DNA from: Candidatus Obscuribacterales bacterium
GTDB lineage: Bacteria; Cyanobacteriota; Vampirovibrionia; Obscuribacterales; Obscuribacteraceae
Direction: 5' to 3'
NCBI GenBank assembly: GCA_019745415.1
Contig: JAIETF010000028.1
Coordinates: forward strand, 124,001 to 188,000
Length of the DNA: 64,000 nt
The position numbers and the translations under genes were made by a program. The stretch's first letter is position 1; each line of letters starts with the position of its first letter. The notes beneath the pieces were generated by a model that worked only from the letters and a program-made list of their open reading frames with translations, did not search any database and had not been told where the DNA came from. This document shows positions 25,739 through 35,526 of the stretch, one piece after another.

Positions 25739-27103
25739 ATGCCATCTGACAATACACTGACAAAAGGTAATCTCTGGCATGCCATCTGGCTAATGAGCTG
25801 GCCGCTGGTGCTCACTACAGTGGCTAATTCGCTGGTCGGCTTGGTGGATGTGCAGGTGGCTGGCAGTCTAGATGCCTCGGCCCAAGCGGCTGTAGGTCTG
25901 GCTGAGCATGTGCTTTTTTTGTTTATGCTGACCATTATGTCGATTGGGGTGGGCACGACGGCGCTGGTCTCCAGAGCATACGGCACCGGCAATCAAGAGG
26001 AATATATCAAGGCAGCCGGCCAATCTTTTTTGTTGTCGATAATGCTCGGCCTAGTGATGGCCTTCACTGCCAGCCTGACAGCCCAATTCGCCATTTCGCT
26101 CTTTACCAAAAACCAAGCTGTAGTCGATGCCGGTCGAGACTATCTCACAGCTTACAGCTTTGTCCTGATTCCTTATAGTTTGACCATAATTGCCAACGCT
26201 GCCTTCCGGGCAATTGGAGACAGCAAAACGCCACTATATATAGTTGCCTGCATGACTGCTATAAATATAGCCGGCGACTACTTAACCGTTTACTACAACT
26301 TTCCGGTTGCCTCACTGGGCATAAAGCTCGGCATCAAGGGCTTAGCTTATGCCGGTCTGGCCGGCAGCATAGTCGGCGCAGCTCTAGCTTTCTATTTCCT
26401 GAAAAAATCAAAGCTTGCCCCCTCCCTGAAAGCTCTCCTGCCGGCAGATGGTGAAATGCTCAAGAAGATTTGCAAAATCGGCATTCCCTCGGCAATGCAA
26501 AGGCTATTCTGGGCGCTCTCTGTCTTTGTCATCTTTGCCGTATTGACCCTCTGTCCTAATTCAGTGCAAGCTCTGGCCTCATGGGCTGTCGGTATGCGAG
26601 TTGAAGCCCTTGTCTTTATGCCGCTTGTCGCTCTCAGCCTGGCGGTCTCTTCCATCGTCGGGCAAAATTTAGGAGCACGGGAATTCGAACGCGCCTATGC
26701 CGCCGGCTGGCGTGTCACCGGTATTGGTATCGCCATGATGTTCGCCGCCGCCCTAGTTCTTTACATGGGAGCCGATTTAATTGCTTCAGCCATGACCAGC
26801 GAACCTGTGGCAAAGACCTACACAGTGGCGTACCTCAAGATAAACGCACTGGCAGAGCCGTTTTTAGCCTTGGCAATGGTCTTGGGCGGAGCTTTACAAG
26901 GAGCAGGTGAAACTCGCACCCCTATGCTACTCACCCTTTTGACCAACTGGTTGATTCGCATTCCACTTAGCTATCTTCTGGCCATATCTTTTCATATGGG
27001 CGTAGACGGCGTATGGTGGTCAATGGCGATTTCAATCTTGATACACGGTTTATTGATGGCAATGCGCTACCAATCTAAAGAATGGCTGAAAGAGAAGATA
27101 TGA
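25739..27103 (+). CDS. MATE-family multidrug/toxin efflux protein
   Basis: A 454-residue protein with about twelve membrane segments in two homologous halves, the MATE length and plan. Recognisable stretches: WPLVLTTVANSLVGLVDVQVAG, GVGTTALVSRAYGTGN, NAAFRAIGDSKTPL and, in the second half, SSIVGQNLGAREFERA and LGGALQGAGETRTPM. The family exports cationic drugs or metabolites using Na+ or H+ gradients. ATG 25739 without a strong ribosome site. Its stop overlaps the start of the next gene by four bases. Confidence 0.9.
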   Translation: MPSDNTLTKGNLWHAIWLMSWPLVLTTVANSLVGLVDVQVAGSLDASAQAAVGLAEHVLFLFMLTIMSIGVGTTALVSRAYGTGNQEEYIKAAGQSFLLSIMLGLVMAFTASLTAQFAISLFTKNQAVVDAGRDYLTAYSFVLIPYSLTIIANAAFRAIGDSKTPLYIVACMTAINIAGDYLTVYYNFPVASLGIKLGIKGLAYAGLAGSIVGAALAFYFLKKSKLAPSLKALLPADGEMLKKICKIGIPSAMQRLFWALSVFVIFAVLTLCPNSVQALASWAVGMRVEALVFMPLVALSLAVSSIVGQNLGAREFERAYAAGWRVTGIGIAMMFAAALVLYMGADLIASAMTSEPVAKTYTVAYLKINALAEPFLALAMVLGGALQGAGETRTPMLLTLLTNWLIRIPLSYLLAISFHMGVDGVWWSMAISILIHGLLMAMRYQSKEWLKEKI

Positions 27104-30100
27104 CCGGCAACGAAAAAAACAAAACCGACAGAATAATTTTGCTTGTCTTGCTCTTTCTTGGCATATTTGGACTGGCCAGCTATTTCAAATTACAAGAAGC
27201 AGTTTTTCCAAGCGCGTCGATCAACTTCTCCAAAAGCAAAGATGAAATCAGAAAAATAGCCGACCAATGGATCAAAGATCTACAAAGTCCCGGCAACTAT
27301 CCGATTGTCTCCACTATTTTCAACGTCGACAACAGCGCTAAGAACTTTTTTGACTTTAAACTCGGCACCCGCGAAGCCAACCGCGTCATGAAAGAGGAAG
27401 CGCCGGTCTTTTATTGGGACCTGCGTTATTGCGAACCCAAGAACATTGAAAACATTCGTATGCAGATTTCGCCAAATGGCGAGCTGGTTGCCTATCAATT
27501 CAATGCTGATCAAGACCGCAAGTTACCCAGTATCAGCCATGAAGAAGCCAGAGAAAAAGCCACTGCCTTTCTATGCCGAACCACCGGGCTCAAAGAAGAC
27601 CGTTTTGATCTGCAAAGCGACAAGATAGAGCAGAAAAGAGGACGAACTGATCACAGCTTTACTTTTGAGCGAAAGGACAAAATCTATCAGGGCGCCAGAT
27701 TGCGCACCGATGTCAAAATCGCCGGCAATCTCATTTCGGAATACAACAGTATGGTGCACCTGCCCGATAGCTGGCTGCAGGAATACAAGACTATTCGCAC
27801 CAATAATGAACTTTTGCAGTCAGTAGCTCAAATCTTCTATATTCTCCTCTTTCCACTCTCGCTTGTTGTGGCAGTGGTGCATTGGCGACGCGGCAATATA
27901 AGAGGTCGTTTCGTCTTCACCACGGCAGCAATCTTGACGGCCATCTTTTTAGCCGACAATTACAACGAATTTCCCTATAAGCTTTTCGGCTACGACAGCG
28001 ATACTTCTTATGAAAGCTTCTTGATTCAGACTTTGCTGAGTCCATGGCTTGGCGCCATCTTTGTCTTTACAATAAGCTGCCTGCTTGCCTCAGCAGGCGA
28101 AATCATCTACCGCAAACTCTTCCCAGAAAAAATGGCCTTGGAAGAGTTTTTCACCCTCAGAGGTCTGCGCAGCCAAGAAGGTCGCACCGGCATCATACTG
28201 GGCATACTATGGTGCGCAGTTTCCTTAGGCTATCAAATCTATTACTACTATATAGGAAGAAAAGCGGGATTCTGGTGCCCGATTCAAGTCGACGACTATC
28301 AAATCTACGCCAGTTTTCTACCCTGGATAGGGGCTATCAGCCTGGCTGTATTCGCCGCTAGTTCAGAAGAGATTCTCTACCGCGTCTTGTTTATCGGATT
28401 TGCTCGCAAAGCCGGTCTAAAGAACTTTCTGCTCATCAACTTTCTGCAGGCTACGGCCTGGGGCTTTATGCATTCAAGCTATGAACAGCAGCCTTGTTAT
28501 GCCAGAGGGCTTGAGATAAGTATAGAAGGCATGCTGGACGGCTTAATTTTGCAGCGCTTCGGTCTATTGCCCTGCCTGCTCTCGCATTATATGTTCGATG
28601 CATTCTGCTGCGTCACTCCCCTTTTCAAAGCCCCACCATCCTTGGCTGTATCAGCAGCGGTGCCATTTTTGCCTGTACTGATCATCTTATTTTTAAGCAG
28701 AAAGAAAACAGAAGAAAAACCTCTCTTGAATAAAGATCTGGTCTTAAAAGAAAGCCAGGAAACCGTCGGCGATGAAGGACTGCCGATTATCGAATATAGC
28801 CCGATCAAGTGGAGACTGCGCTGGCGCTTTATTACCTTTATTGTGGCGGCTTTAGGTCTTGTCTATCTTCTCGATCATAAGACCGAGCTCTATGGCGAAA
28901 AAATCAAGTCCTTAAAGATCGACCGCCCTAAGGCTATCGAAACAGCAAGAATGGCTTTGGTAGAAAGAAAGATAGATCTGAGCGGTTATGAGGCTTTTAC
29001 CGGACTGAATAATAGCTATCCAGACCACATTGAAGAATTTCAGTATATTTTTGAAAAGTCGGGGTTAAAGAGAACAATTGAGATAGCCGACAAAATTGAA
29101 CGTTCAGCCCTTATTTCGGTGCAATTCGTCAAACCTTTGACCCAAGAAACCTATGGTGTAATTCTGGATGAGGAAGGCAAAGTACTCAACATCAGGGTCA
29201 ATATTCCAGAGCACGATCGGGGCGCAAAGCTAGACAAGAGCCAAGCGATAGCCCTGGCAAGAAACTTTCTGCAGAACAATCGCCCAGTCTATAGTCCACT
29301 TGAGGAAGACCAATACAAAGTAGAAAAACAAGAAAATAGAGTCGACCATGAAGTCACATTCAAGGTGCCCCCCTATCATGTGGCGGAAGCACCGCTGAAG
29401 GTGACGACTTCAGTGAAAGGTGATCTAGCCTGCAATATTGGTCACTACTGGGACCTGCCCACCGAATGGACCAAGAAAAGAGAAATCAAGAAACTCAAGG
29501 ACGAAATCGCCGACTTTCTCAAACAGGCAAATAACTACGCCATGCTCATAGCTGTTCTCGGAGCCTGCTATGTCACCATTCGGCGCGCCAACTTGAGATG
29601 GAAACTCGCTTTAAGTCTAGCTCTTCTCTGGGGTCTCTTGAGTTTAGCCGAATTACCACTGACTCTCAATAATCTGTATGCCAATTATAAGGTGGAAGAA
29701 CCGCTGCAGAGCTTTTATATCAGGCTCTTGATCGATAAAGGACAGAGCTTGTTTTTGCAGTTAATCGGCGGCACATTTGCACTAACAATGGTGCTATCAA
29801 TAATGCCTGAGAACGTCAAAGGCAATCTCAACACCTTGCTGACTATGCTCATGCCGGCCCGCGAAAAAGAGCTTTCAAAGACACACCGAGACTATTGGCT
29901 TGATGCAATCATCTTGGGTCTAGCAGCTTGTTTGACTCATCTGCTCTTTGAGCGCACCGGCGAGCTAGCGTCCATCTTTTTTGCCCATGAGCTGCCCCGT
30001 TCTTTTGCAGAGACAGACACCCTAAGTGGTGCCTTCAACAGCATCGGACCACTCTATAGCTTAATTGACAGCGTTCGAGAAATAGTCAGCCAACCCTGCA

Positions 30101-30501
30101 ACTATCTCTGCGTGGGTGCCTTGATTTATGTTCTTAAGATAAGAAAGTTCTACCAAGCCTTGATTCTTTGCTTCTTACTCAACGTGCCAGGTGTTCTCTT
30201 ACAAAGAACGGTACCTGATATGGTGCTTTTCCTGATACCGGCCGTTCTGAGATTCTCCTTTCTGTATTTTGTCACAGCCTGGTCGGTTAGACACAATTTG
30301 CTGGCACTGTTCATGTTCACTCTCTTTAGCCAGTTGCTATTGAGATTCAACTTGTTTTTCGAAGCAGGCAAAAGAGTCTTTATTTGGGATCTCCTTGCGC
30401 TCCTTATCCTAGCCTTGGTTCCTCTGCTCTATTTGACCTTCAATCAACGCCTGCACAAACTAAGCAAAGCACTGACCAGCAAGAAATTCTCCAAGGTTTA
30501 A
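27100..30501 (+). CDS. Large duplicated membrane protein with one CPBP (CAAX-type) protease module
   Basis: A 1133-residue protein with about sixteen or more membrane segments. The layout repeats: soluble domain (PepSY-like, about 40-240), membrane block, then a second soluble domain (about 600-800) and a second membrane block. In the first membrane block all CPBP protease motifs are present: EEILYR (EExxxR), FMHSSY (FxxxH) and HYMFDA (HxxxD), around residues 430-500. The second block shows none of them. CPBP proteins are membrane proteases (CAAX processing, bacteriocin maturation or immunity). I use ATG 27100, which overlaps the MATE stop and has a GAGAAG site, over ATG 27082. Confidence 0.7.
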   Translation: MTGNEKNKTDRIILLVLLFLGIFGLASYFKLQEAVFPSASINFSKSKDEIRKIADQWIKDLQSPGNYPIVSTIFNVDNSAKNFFDFKLGTREANRVMKEEAPVFYWDLRYCEPKNIENIRMQISPNGELVAYQFNADQDRKLPSISHEEAREKATAFLCRTTGLKEDRFDLQSDKIEQKRGRTDHSFTFERKDKIYQGARLRTDVKIAGNLISEYNSMVHLPDSWLQEYKTIRTNNELLQSVAQIFYILLFPLSLVVAVVHWRRGNIRGRFVFTTAAILTAIFLADNYNEFPYKLFGYDSDTSYESFLIQTLLSPWLGAIFVFTISCLLASAGEIIYRKLFPEKMALEEFFTLRGLRSQEGRTGIILGILWCAVSLGYQIYYYYIGRKAGFWCPIQVDDYQIYASFLPWIGAISLAVFAASSEEILYRVLFIGFARKAGLKNFLLINFLQATAWGFMHSSYEQQPCYARGLEISIEGMLDGLILQRFGLLPCLLSHYMFDAFCCVTPLFKAPPSLAVSAAVPFLPVLIILFLSRKKTEEKPLLNKDLVLKESQETVGDEGLPIIEYSPIKWRLRWRFITFIVAALGLVYLLDHKTELYGEKIKSLKIDRPKAIETARMALVERKIDLSGYEAFTGLNNSYPDHIEEFQYIFEKSGLKRTIEIADKIERSALISVQFVKPLTQETYGVILDEEGKVLNIRVNIPEHDRGAKLDKSQAIALARNFLQNNRPVYSPLEEDQYKVEKQENRVDHEVTFKVPPYHVAEAPLKVTTSVKGDLACNIGHYWDLPTEWTKKREIKKLKDEIADFLKQANNYAMLIAVLGACYVTIRRANLRWKLALSLALLWGLLSLAELPLTLNNLYANYKVEEPLQSFYIRLLIDKGQSLFLQLIGGTFALTMVLSIMPENVKGNLNTLLTMLMPAREKELSKTHRDYWLDAIILGLAACLTHLLFERTGELASIFFAHELPRSFAETDTLSGAFNSIGPLYSLIDSVREIVSQPCNYLCVGALIYVLKIRKFYQALILCFLLNVPGVLLQRTVPDMVLFLIPAVLRFSFLYFVTAWSVRHNLLALFMFTLFSQLLLRFNLFFEAGKRVFIWDLLALLILALVPLLYLTFNQRLHKLSKALTSKKFSKV

Positions 30502-30508
30502 TCGAGAA

Positions 30509-31684
30509 TCAGCCCTGCTTGGATGCACCCTTATAGAAAGCCAAACAAAACCACTGATTAAGGCGCACAACCCCTGAGCCGAAGTTGTATTCGAATAAAC
30601 CGGCAGCAAAGAGAGAGATGAGGGCAGCGTACAAGCCTAGGGCGAGAGCACTCTCAAGTTCGTCTGCAGTTGCGCAGGCGGCGGCACTTTTGTACAGATT
30701 ATATAGAGGAAAGAGAACCAGAAAAAAATAGGCGCTAAGCCCGAGAAGCCCAGTGGTGGCGGCTAAATGCATAATGTTGCTGTGTCCATGATTAAGGTCC
30801 TCCGACTGACCTTTAACAACTGCTTCATTTAGCTCTATGCGCGGAAAATTTCGGGGACCGGCGCCTGACAAAGGTTTCTTTTGGAAAGTCTTGATAGCGA
30901 TGTCCCAGACCGTCAAACGAGCTGTGACGCTGACATCTTGCCGCCAATTCGAAAGGGCAGAAAGCCTGGTCTTGACCACTGGCACAAATTGAAAAGCCAG
31001 CATTGAACCGCAAAGAACAGTGAGAAGACCCGCAAGAAAAGCTTTCTTTGATATGCGCAAAGTAAAGGCGAAGATAGCCACTGTCATACCAAGCCAGGCG
31101 CTGCGCTCTGCCGCAAAGAGAAGCCCAAGAAAATTGCAGAAGCAGATGGTCCAGGACAGCCGGCGGCCAAAAATACCAGGGTGTCGAAAAGCCAGAGCTA
31201 AAGAAAGGAAAGCCCCTATCTGCATAACCCCGGCGTAAGACATTGGGCTAGAGAGAAAACCGGTGGCTTGCAAATAAGGATACTTAGTGAAACGCCCGAC
31301 GTTGAAGAGTTGCTGGCAGGCACCAAGCAGACCGGAAATAGCAGTGACCAATAGAAATGACTTGAGAGCACCTTGCTTATGCCCGCTCAAGTGAAAAGCC
31401 AGATAGGCCACCGGATAGATAACGAAGCCGCGCACCGTAGAAAAACTAGCGAGACATTCGCTGGGTCCAGCCGCGAGCAAACCTGAGAGCAAAGAGACAA
31501 CCGAAAAGAGCAAAACCGGCTTGATAAAAGGAGCCTGTTTGAGCTCGGAAATGCAAGTCTTAAGCCCTTTGGACAAGACAAGCAGGGCAAACAAGAGGGC
31601 AATCAAGATCCAAGATAGAGTTAGACTGATTGGCAAAAGAAAAGCCAATGCCAGAGTTAGAAAAAGAGACAGACGCTCCAGCAT
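30509..31684 (-). CDS. O-antigen ligase/polymerase-like membrane protein
   Basis: A 391-residue protein with about ten membrane segments and one large loop. The loop holds the Wzy_C/WaaL-like pattern: SVTARLTVWDIAIKTFQKKPLSGAGPRNF and then NHGHSNIMHLAATTGLLGL, where Arg and His residues of ligases lie. Such proteins transfer or polymerise lipid-linked sugar chains in the envelope. No other polysaccharide gene is adjacent, so the substrate is unknown. Convergent with the CPBP gene, with seven bases between stops. Confidence 0.8.
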   Translation of the reverse strand: MLERLSLFLTLALAFLLPISLTLSWILIALLFALLVLSKGLKTCISELKQAPFIKPVLLFSVVSLLSGLLAAGPSECLASFSTVRGFVIYPVAYLAFHLSGHKQGALKSFLLVTAISGLLGACQQLFNVGRFTKYPYLQATGFLSSPMSYAGVMQIGAFLSLALAFRHPGIFGRRLSWTICFCNFLGLLFAAERSAWLGMTVAIFAFTLRISKKAFLAGLLTVLCGSMLAFQFVPVVKTRLSALSNWRQDVSVTARLTVWDIAIKTFQKKPLSGAGPRNFPRIELNEAVVKGQSEDLNHGHSNIMHLAATTGLLGLSAYFFLVLFPLYNLYKSAAACATADELESALALGLYAALISLFAAGLFEYNFGSGVVRLNQWFCLAFYKGASKQG

Positions 31685-31728
31685 AATCAGGCAACCTGTC
31701 TAAGCAAAAGGTCTTCGCAACCAGTTGA

Positions 31729-32745
31729 TCACCAATTGATCATCCCCATGATTTCACGCACATCATGCAAAGTTTGAGATGCCACTTTGCGTGCCTTTTG
31801 ATTACCATGAGCGATAATCTTTCTTACCTGATCGGGGTCTGCAGCCAGTGCCTTTCTCTTTTCGCGCATCGGTCTGAAATATTCATTGATCAGACCAGCC
31901 AACTGCACTTTACAGTCAACACAGCCGATTGCAGCCGACTCGCAATCACCTTTCACTTTTTCGAGCAAGGCTTTGTCAGATGCGAAAATTTGGTAGAGAG
32001 GCCAAGGTACTTCGCAAAGATTGGTATGTCCCGGGTCTGACTTGGCAATGCGAGTGCGGTCGGTAATCGCTTTTTTGACTTTGGCTATGGTATCTTCCTC
32101 GGTATCAGCGATCTTTATATCGTTGTTGAAAGACTTACCCATCTTCTGACCGTCCACCCCTTTGAGAAGTGGCGTAGTGGTAAATTCAGGCTTAGGCTCG
32201 GGGAAGAAGTCGACATTGTAGAAATTGTTAAAACGCCTGGCCACATCACGAGCAAACTCAAGATGCGACTCTTGATCTTTTCCGACCGGAACCAGCTCAC
32301 CTTTGAAAGTAAGAATGTCTGAAGCCATGAGAACCGGATAACCGAGCAGACCATAGGTCACTTTCTCTTTAGCGGCCGATTCGTCGCTATCGAGCATCTT
32401 GACCATATCTTTCAAGGTAGGTTCACGTTCCACCCAGTTATGCGGGGTGAACATAGACAAAAGCAAATGAAGTTCAGCTATCTCGGGCACAGCCGACTGC
32501 ACATAAACAGTGGCGACTTCTGGATCAATGCCTACGCACAGCCAATCGAGAGCAATCTCCCAGATATTGGGTTCTACTTCTCTGGTGTTTTGAAACTTGG
32601 TCGTGAGAGCATGCCAATCGACTATAGAGAAAAACGATTGATACTGTCCCTGGAACTTTATCCAATTAGACAAGGCTCCGAAATAATGGCCAAGATGCAA
32701 ACGGCCGGTCGGGCGCATACCCGACATAATGCGCTTACTGGACAT
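31729..32745 (-). CDS. trpS: Tryptophanyl-tRNA synthetase
   Basis: A 338-residue class I synthetase. The HIGH motif is HLGHYFG (17-23), preceded by the TrpRS-typical IMSGMRPTG; KMGKS (about 199-203) is the KMSKS loop; DWHALTT and PVGKDQESHLEFARDVARRFN also fit. It charges tRNA-Trp. A cytosolic, single-copy housekeeping gene here. ATG at 32745 has AAGGAT upstream. It is followed upstream (on the same strand) by the tiny basic-protein gene, 34 bp away. Confidence 0.96.
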   Translation of the reverse strand: MSSKRIMSGMRPTGRLHLGHYFGALSNWIKFQGQYQSFFSIVDWHALTTKFQNTREVEPNIWEIALDWLCVGIDPEVATVYVQSAVPEIAELHLLLSMFTPHNWVEREPTLKDMVKMLDSDESAAKEKVTYGLLGYPVLMASDILTFKGELVPVGKDQESHLEFARDVARRFNNFYNVDFFPEPKPEFTTTPLLKGVDGQKMGKSFNNDIKIADTEEDTIAKVKKAITDRTRIAKSDPGHTNLCEVPWPLYQIFASDKALLEKVKGDCESAAIGCVDCKVQLAGLINEYFRPMREKRKALAADPDQVRKIIAHGNQKARKVASQTLHDVREIMGMINW

Positions 32746-32779
32746 TTTATCCTTTCAAAAATGAGGCGAGTCTAAGAAA

Positions 32780-32884
32780 CTACTTGGCAGCCTTGGCGAT
32801 TGCTTCTCTTACTTTCGCCTTCTTACGGTCGCTTTTTGCCAGACGACGCTTTTTCTTGATGCGAGCATTGTATTTTGCTGTCAT
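32780..32884 (-). CDS. Very small basic protein (34 residues)
   Basis: I translated this frame by hand. ATG at 32884 is preceded by a strong AAGGGGA ribosome site eight bases away and the frame closes at TAG 32780-32782. The peptide starts MTAKYNARIKKKRRLAK and ends with two Ala-Lys runs; about 13 of 34 residues are Lys or Arg. It looks like a small ribosome- or RNA-associated protein, in the style of short basic ribosomal proteins, but I cannot assign a family. It precedes trpS. Confidence 0.7.
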   Translation of the reverse strand: MTAKYNARIKKKRRLAKSDRKKAKVREAIAKAAK

Positions 32885-32963
32885 TTCGGTTTCCCCTTAG
32901 AACAACTACTTATTTATTGAGCCCTGATTTTACCCCGAGCACTGAAACAGCTCTTTAAAATTT

Positions 32964-34283
32964 TTAGCGGGGGGCGAATCGCTCCCTCTCGGCATTCAAT
33001 CTATCGAGGTCCGACTGAGTGATTATGCCTGTCTGCACAAACAGCTCTATAAGCCGCACTCCCTTCTGCCTGGACATCTCGGTCAGCTCTCGTAATTCTT
33101 CTCCTGTCATTCTTCGCCTTTGTAACAGATATTGATCAAGCTCCACCCTGCCAAGCAGTAAATCGATAGTAAGGCTGACCACAGCGTCGGGCGGCTCTAA
33201 ATAGCCGCGCTCCAGCGAAAACTTGCATGTGTAGAGAACCTGTCCGGGATAACGTCCCTTTGCCGTCGCCACTTCAATCAAGCTCTTTTTCTCTCTGAAA
33301 TCGCTAAGAATAGATTTGAGATCATTGTCGAGTGCGTCATTATTGAGCGCGATCTGACCAAAAGGAGCAAGCGGCAGCGAAACTTGAAAGAGTCTTTCTA
33401 TATCTATGGCAACTAGAGGCAACGGGTCTGTACGTCTAATATCAAAACCCCCGGCAGGTTTCGGTTCCACAGCCACAGCAGTCTTCTTTTTGTGCGCTTC
33501 CACATCTTGCGCCGTCAGCGCCGGTAGACTGTCAAATGTCTGGGCCGCTGTGCCTTCCGGATTGGCAGACAATATCTTGTTTTCTAGTTCTTGCTTATGT
33601 TTAGATGCCTGTTTCTGGTCAGCATCAAAATCTGTAGTATTAGAAACCGCCTCGTCCACTATAGGTAAAGGCAATTCCTCACTGGTCTTTGCACCAATAG
33701 CGGTGCCTAAGCCCAGACTTTCGGCAAACTTCTGGCAAGGTTCCACCGAACCGGTCAAAACAAGTCTATATAAAGAAGCGGTAGCCCGAACAGCATCGAA
33801 CTGAAACTCGCGCATCGCTTCACGCATCGAACGCCCTTCTTTTGCCCAACCCAAAACAACAAAATCATCTTTGGTAAGCGGCTGTTTGGCCAAAATAGAC
33901 TGCCATTCAGCTGTGCCGAACCGAGAAGAGGTAACTACTTCGGTATTAAGCCCCATCCCTTGCTCAGTGAGAAAAGCCATTTGATCTGCAAAAGAGTTTG
34001 TTAACCTCATAGGCAGCTTCATATTCGGAGTTATCGTTTCTCGAAAGCGGCTGGAAAGTTTCTCTACAATAAAGCCGCCCTCACGCCAGGCCAGTAGCTC
34101 GATTAAAGCATCATCGCCCTCGAGGATACCGAAAGCAGCATAAATAAGTTCGCCTTCCGAAAGGAAGAGTTCACCACGATTATTGCCGTTCAATAGCCTG
34201 ACTTTGTAGCTCTTGCCAGATTCGGTGGCTAAAAACTGCAATAGTCCAGGTAAGCCGACATCGACAAGACTGCCCTCAATCAT
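32964..34283 (-). CDS. DUF4388 (PatA N-terminal-like) signalling protein
   Basis: A 439-residue soluble protein. Residues 1-100 are a DUF4388 domain: MIEGSLVDVGLPGLLQFLATE, GELFLSEGELIYAAFG, ALIELLAWREGGFIVE. This domain occurs in PatA-like response regulators and in gliding/polarity proteins. The middle is charged and disordered (about 200-270). The last 60 residues (MTGEELRELTEMSRQKGVRLIELFVQTGII) resemble a short MshEN-type helical module. It is divergent from the sigma-70 gene. A related DUF4388 protein lies at 46497. Confidence 0.7.
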   Translation of the reverse strand: MIEGSLVDVGLPGLLQFLATESGKSYKVRLLNGNNRGELFLSEGELIYAAFGILEGDDALIELLAWREGGFIVEKLSSRFRETITPNMKLPMRLTNSFADQMAFLTEQGMGLNTEVVTSSRFGTAEWQSILAKQPLTKDDFVVLGWAKEGRSMREAMREFQFDAVRATASLYRLVLTGSVEPCQKFAESLGLGTAIGAKTSEELPLPIVDEAVSNTTDFDADQKQASKHKQELENKILSANPEGTAAQTFDSLPALTAQDVEAHKKKTAVAVEPKPAGGFDIRRTDPLPLVAIDIERLFQVSLPLAPFGQIALNNDALDNDLKSILSDFREKKSLIEVATAKGRYPGQVLYTCKFSLERGYLEPPDAVVSLTIDLLLGRVELDQYLLQRRRMTGEELRELTEMSRQKGVRLIELFVQTGIITQSDLDRLNAERERFAPR

Positions 34284-34482
34284 TAATAGAGCTTTCCTTT
34301 TTAGAGTTCGCTACAGAGTGCACTTAACCACGATTATTTATATGCCCCATAGTGGTAAGTTGCCCCGGAGGGAAAACTTTCTAATAGCACTCCACATTTA
34401 CAAAAGTTAATCCGCCCCTTGACTGCTTAGAGTTTTTTTCATTCTGGGTAAATAGCATGAAGAGTCTCAATAAAAGGGAGTT

Positions 34483-35433
34483 ATGCCGAAATTGGCTTCT
34501 AGAGTTACGGACGATCTTTCAGACGACTGGTCAGAGGTTTTCGAAGAGGAAACTCTGCAGCAAGAAGACAGCGAAGAACCTGTCGAGGTGCAAGCAGAGG
34601 GCTTTACAGAAGACTCGGTCAGACTCTACTTGAGAGAAATCGGTCGGGTCAAGATGATCAAACCCGATGAAGAAATTGAATTGGCAAGGCTGATTGCCAA
34701 AGGAGACCAGGACGCCAAGAAGAAGCTCATTCAAGCCAATCTTCGCCTGGTAATTTCAATTGCTAAAAAGTATGTGAACCGCGGTCTACCCTTTCAAGAT
34801 CTCATTCAAGAAGGCAATCTCGGTCTAATTAGAGCAGCTGAAAAGTTCGACCACACCAAAGGTTTTAAGTTCTCCACCTATGCCACTTGGTGGATAAGGC
34901 AGGCAATAAGCCGAGGTTTAGCCGATAAATCGCGCACCATTAGAGTGCCGGTGCATATGGTCGAATCGATCAATAAGCTGAAAAAGACTAGCGCTCGGCT
35001 AGCCCAAGAACTGGGAAGGAAGCCCAATGAACAAGAGCTTTCCAGTGCCCTTGATATACCGGTAACTAAAGTACAGGAAATCATGCAGGCAGACAGAGAG
35101 CCGGTTTCAATGGAAATGCCCTTGAGCCGAGATGATGAGACCTATATCGGCGATCTCATTGAAGACAACGAATCTACTCGTCCAGACGCCACCACGGCCG
35201 ACGAACTGATGAGGCAAGACCTCAGTCGGATGCTCAGCCAGCTGACACCGAGAGAACGCGATATCATGCATTTGCGCTATGGTCTTGAAGACGGTCGCCA
35301 GAGAACCCTAGAAGAAGTAGGCCGCCTCTTCAACATAACCAGAGAAAGAGTGAGACAAATAGAGCACAAAGCCTTTAGAAAGCTGAGACAGCCTAATTGG
35401 TCGTCAAAACTAGCCGGCTATTTGGAAGACTGA
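34483..35433 (+). CDS. RNA polymerase sigma-70 factor, primary (group 1/2) type
   Basis: A 316-residue sigma factor. Region 1.2 ([28 protein letters not shown]), region 2 ([38 protein letters not shown], then [14 protein letters not shown]), region 3 (IRVPVHM...) and region 4 ([18 protein letters not shown], then [20 protein letters not shown]) are all complete. There is no long region 1.1 or non-conserved insert, so it is short for a housekeeping RpoD but like cyanobacterial group 2 factors. ATG 34483 follows AAAGGGAG. It could be the main sigma factor or a close alternative. Confidence 0.93.
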   Translation: MPKLASRVTDDLSDDWSEVFEEETLQQEDSEEPVEVQAEGFTEDSVRLYLREIGRVKMIKPDEEIELARLIAKGDQDAKKKLIQANLRLVISIAKKYVNRGLPFQDLIQEGNLGLIRAAEKFDHTKGFKFSTYATWWIRQAISRGLADKSRTIRVPVHMVESINKLKKTSARLAQELGRKPNEQELSSALDIPVTKVQEIMQADREPVSMEMPLSRDDETYIGDLIEDNESTRPDATTADELMRQDLSRMLSQLTPRERDIMHLRYGLEDGRQRTLEEVGRLFNITRERVRQIEHKAFRKLRQPNWSSKLAGYLED

Positions 35434-35470
35434 TCCAAAGAAGTGATAAAGAATTAGACGAAAGCTCTTC

Positions 35471-35499
35471 TTGACTGACCGGAACCTTGCTAGGGTTAT
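35471..35499 (+). promoter_or_regulatory. Possible sigma-70 promoter for mgtE
   Basis: TTGACT (35471-35476) and GGTTAT (35494-35499) are spaced 17 bases apart, about 30 bases before the TTG at 35527. The -10 box is weak. A similar pair lies upstream of the HTH gene at 2939. Confidence 0.3.
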
Positions 35500-35526
35500 G
35501 TTGGCGGTTAATTTTGAGCTTTTGTT

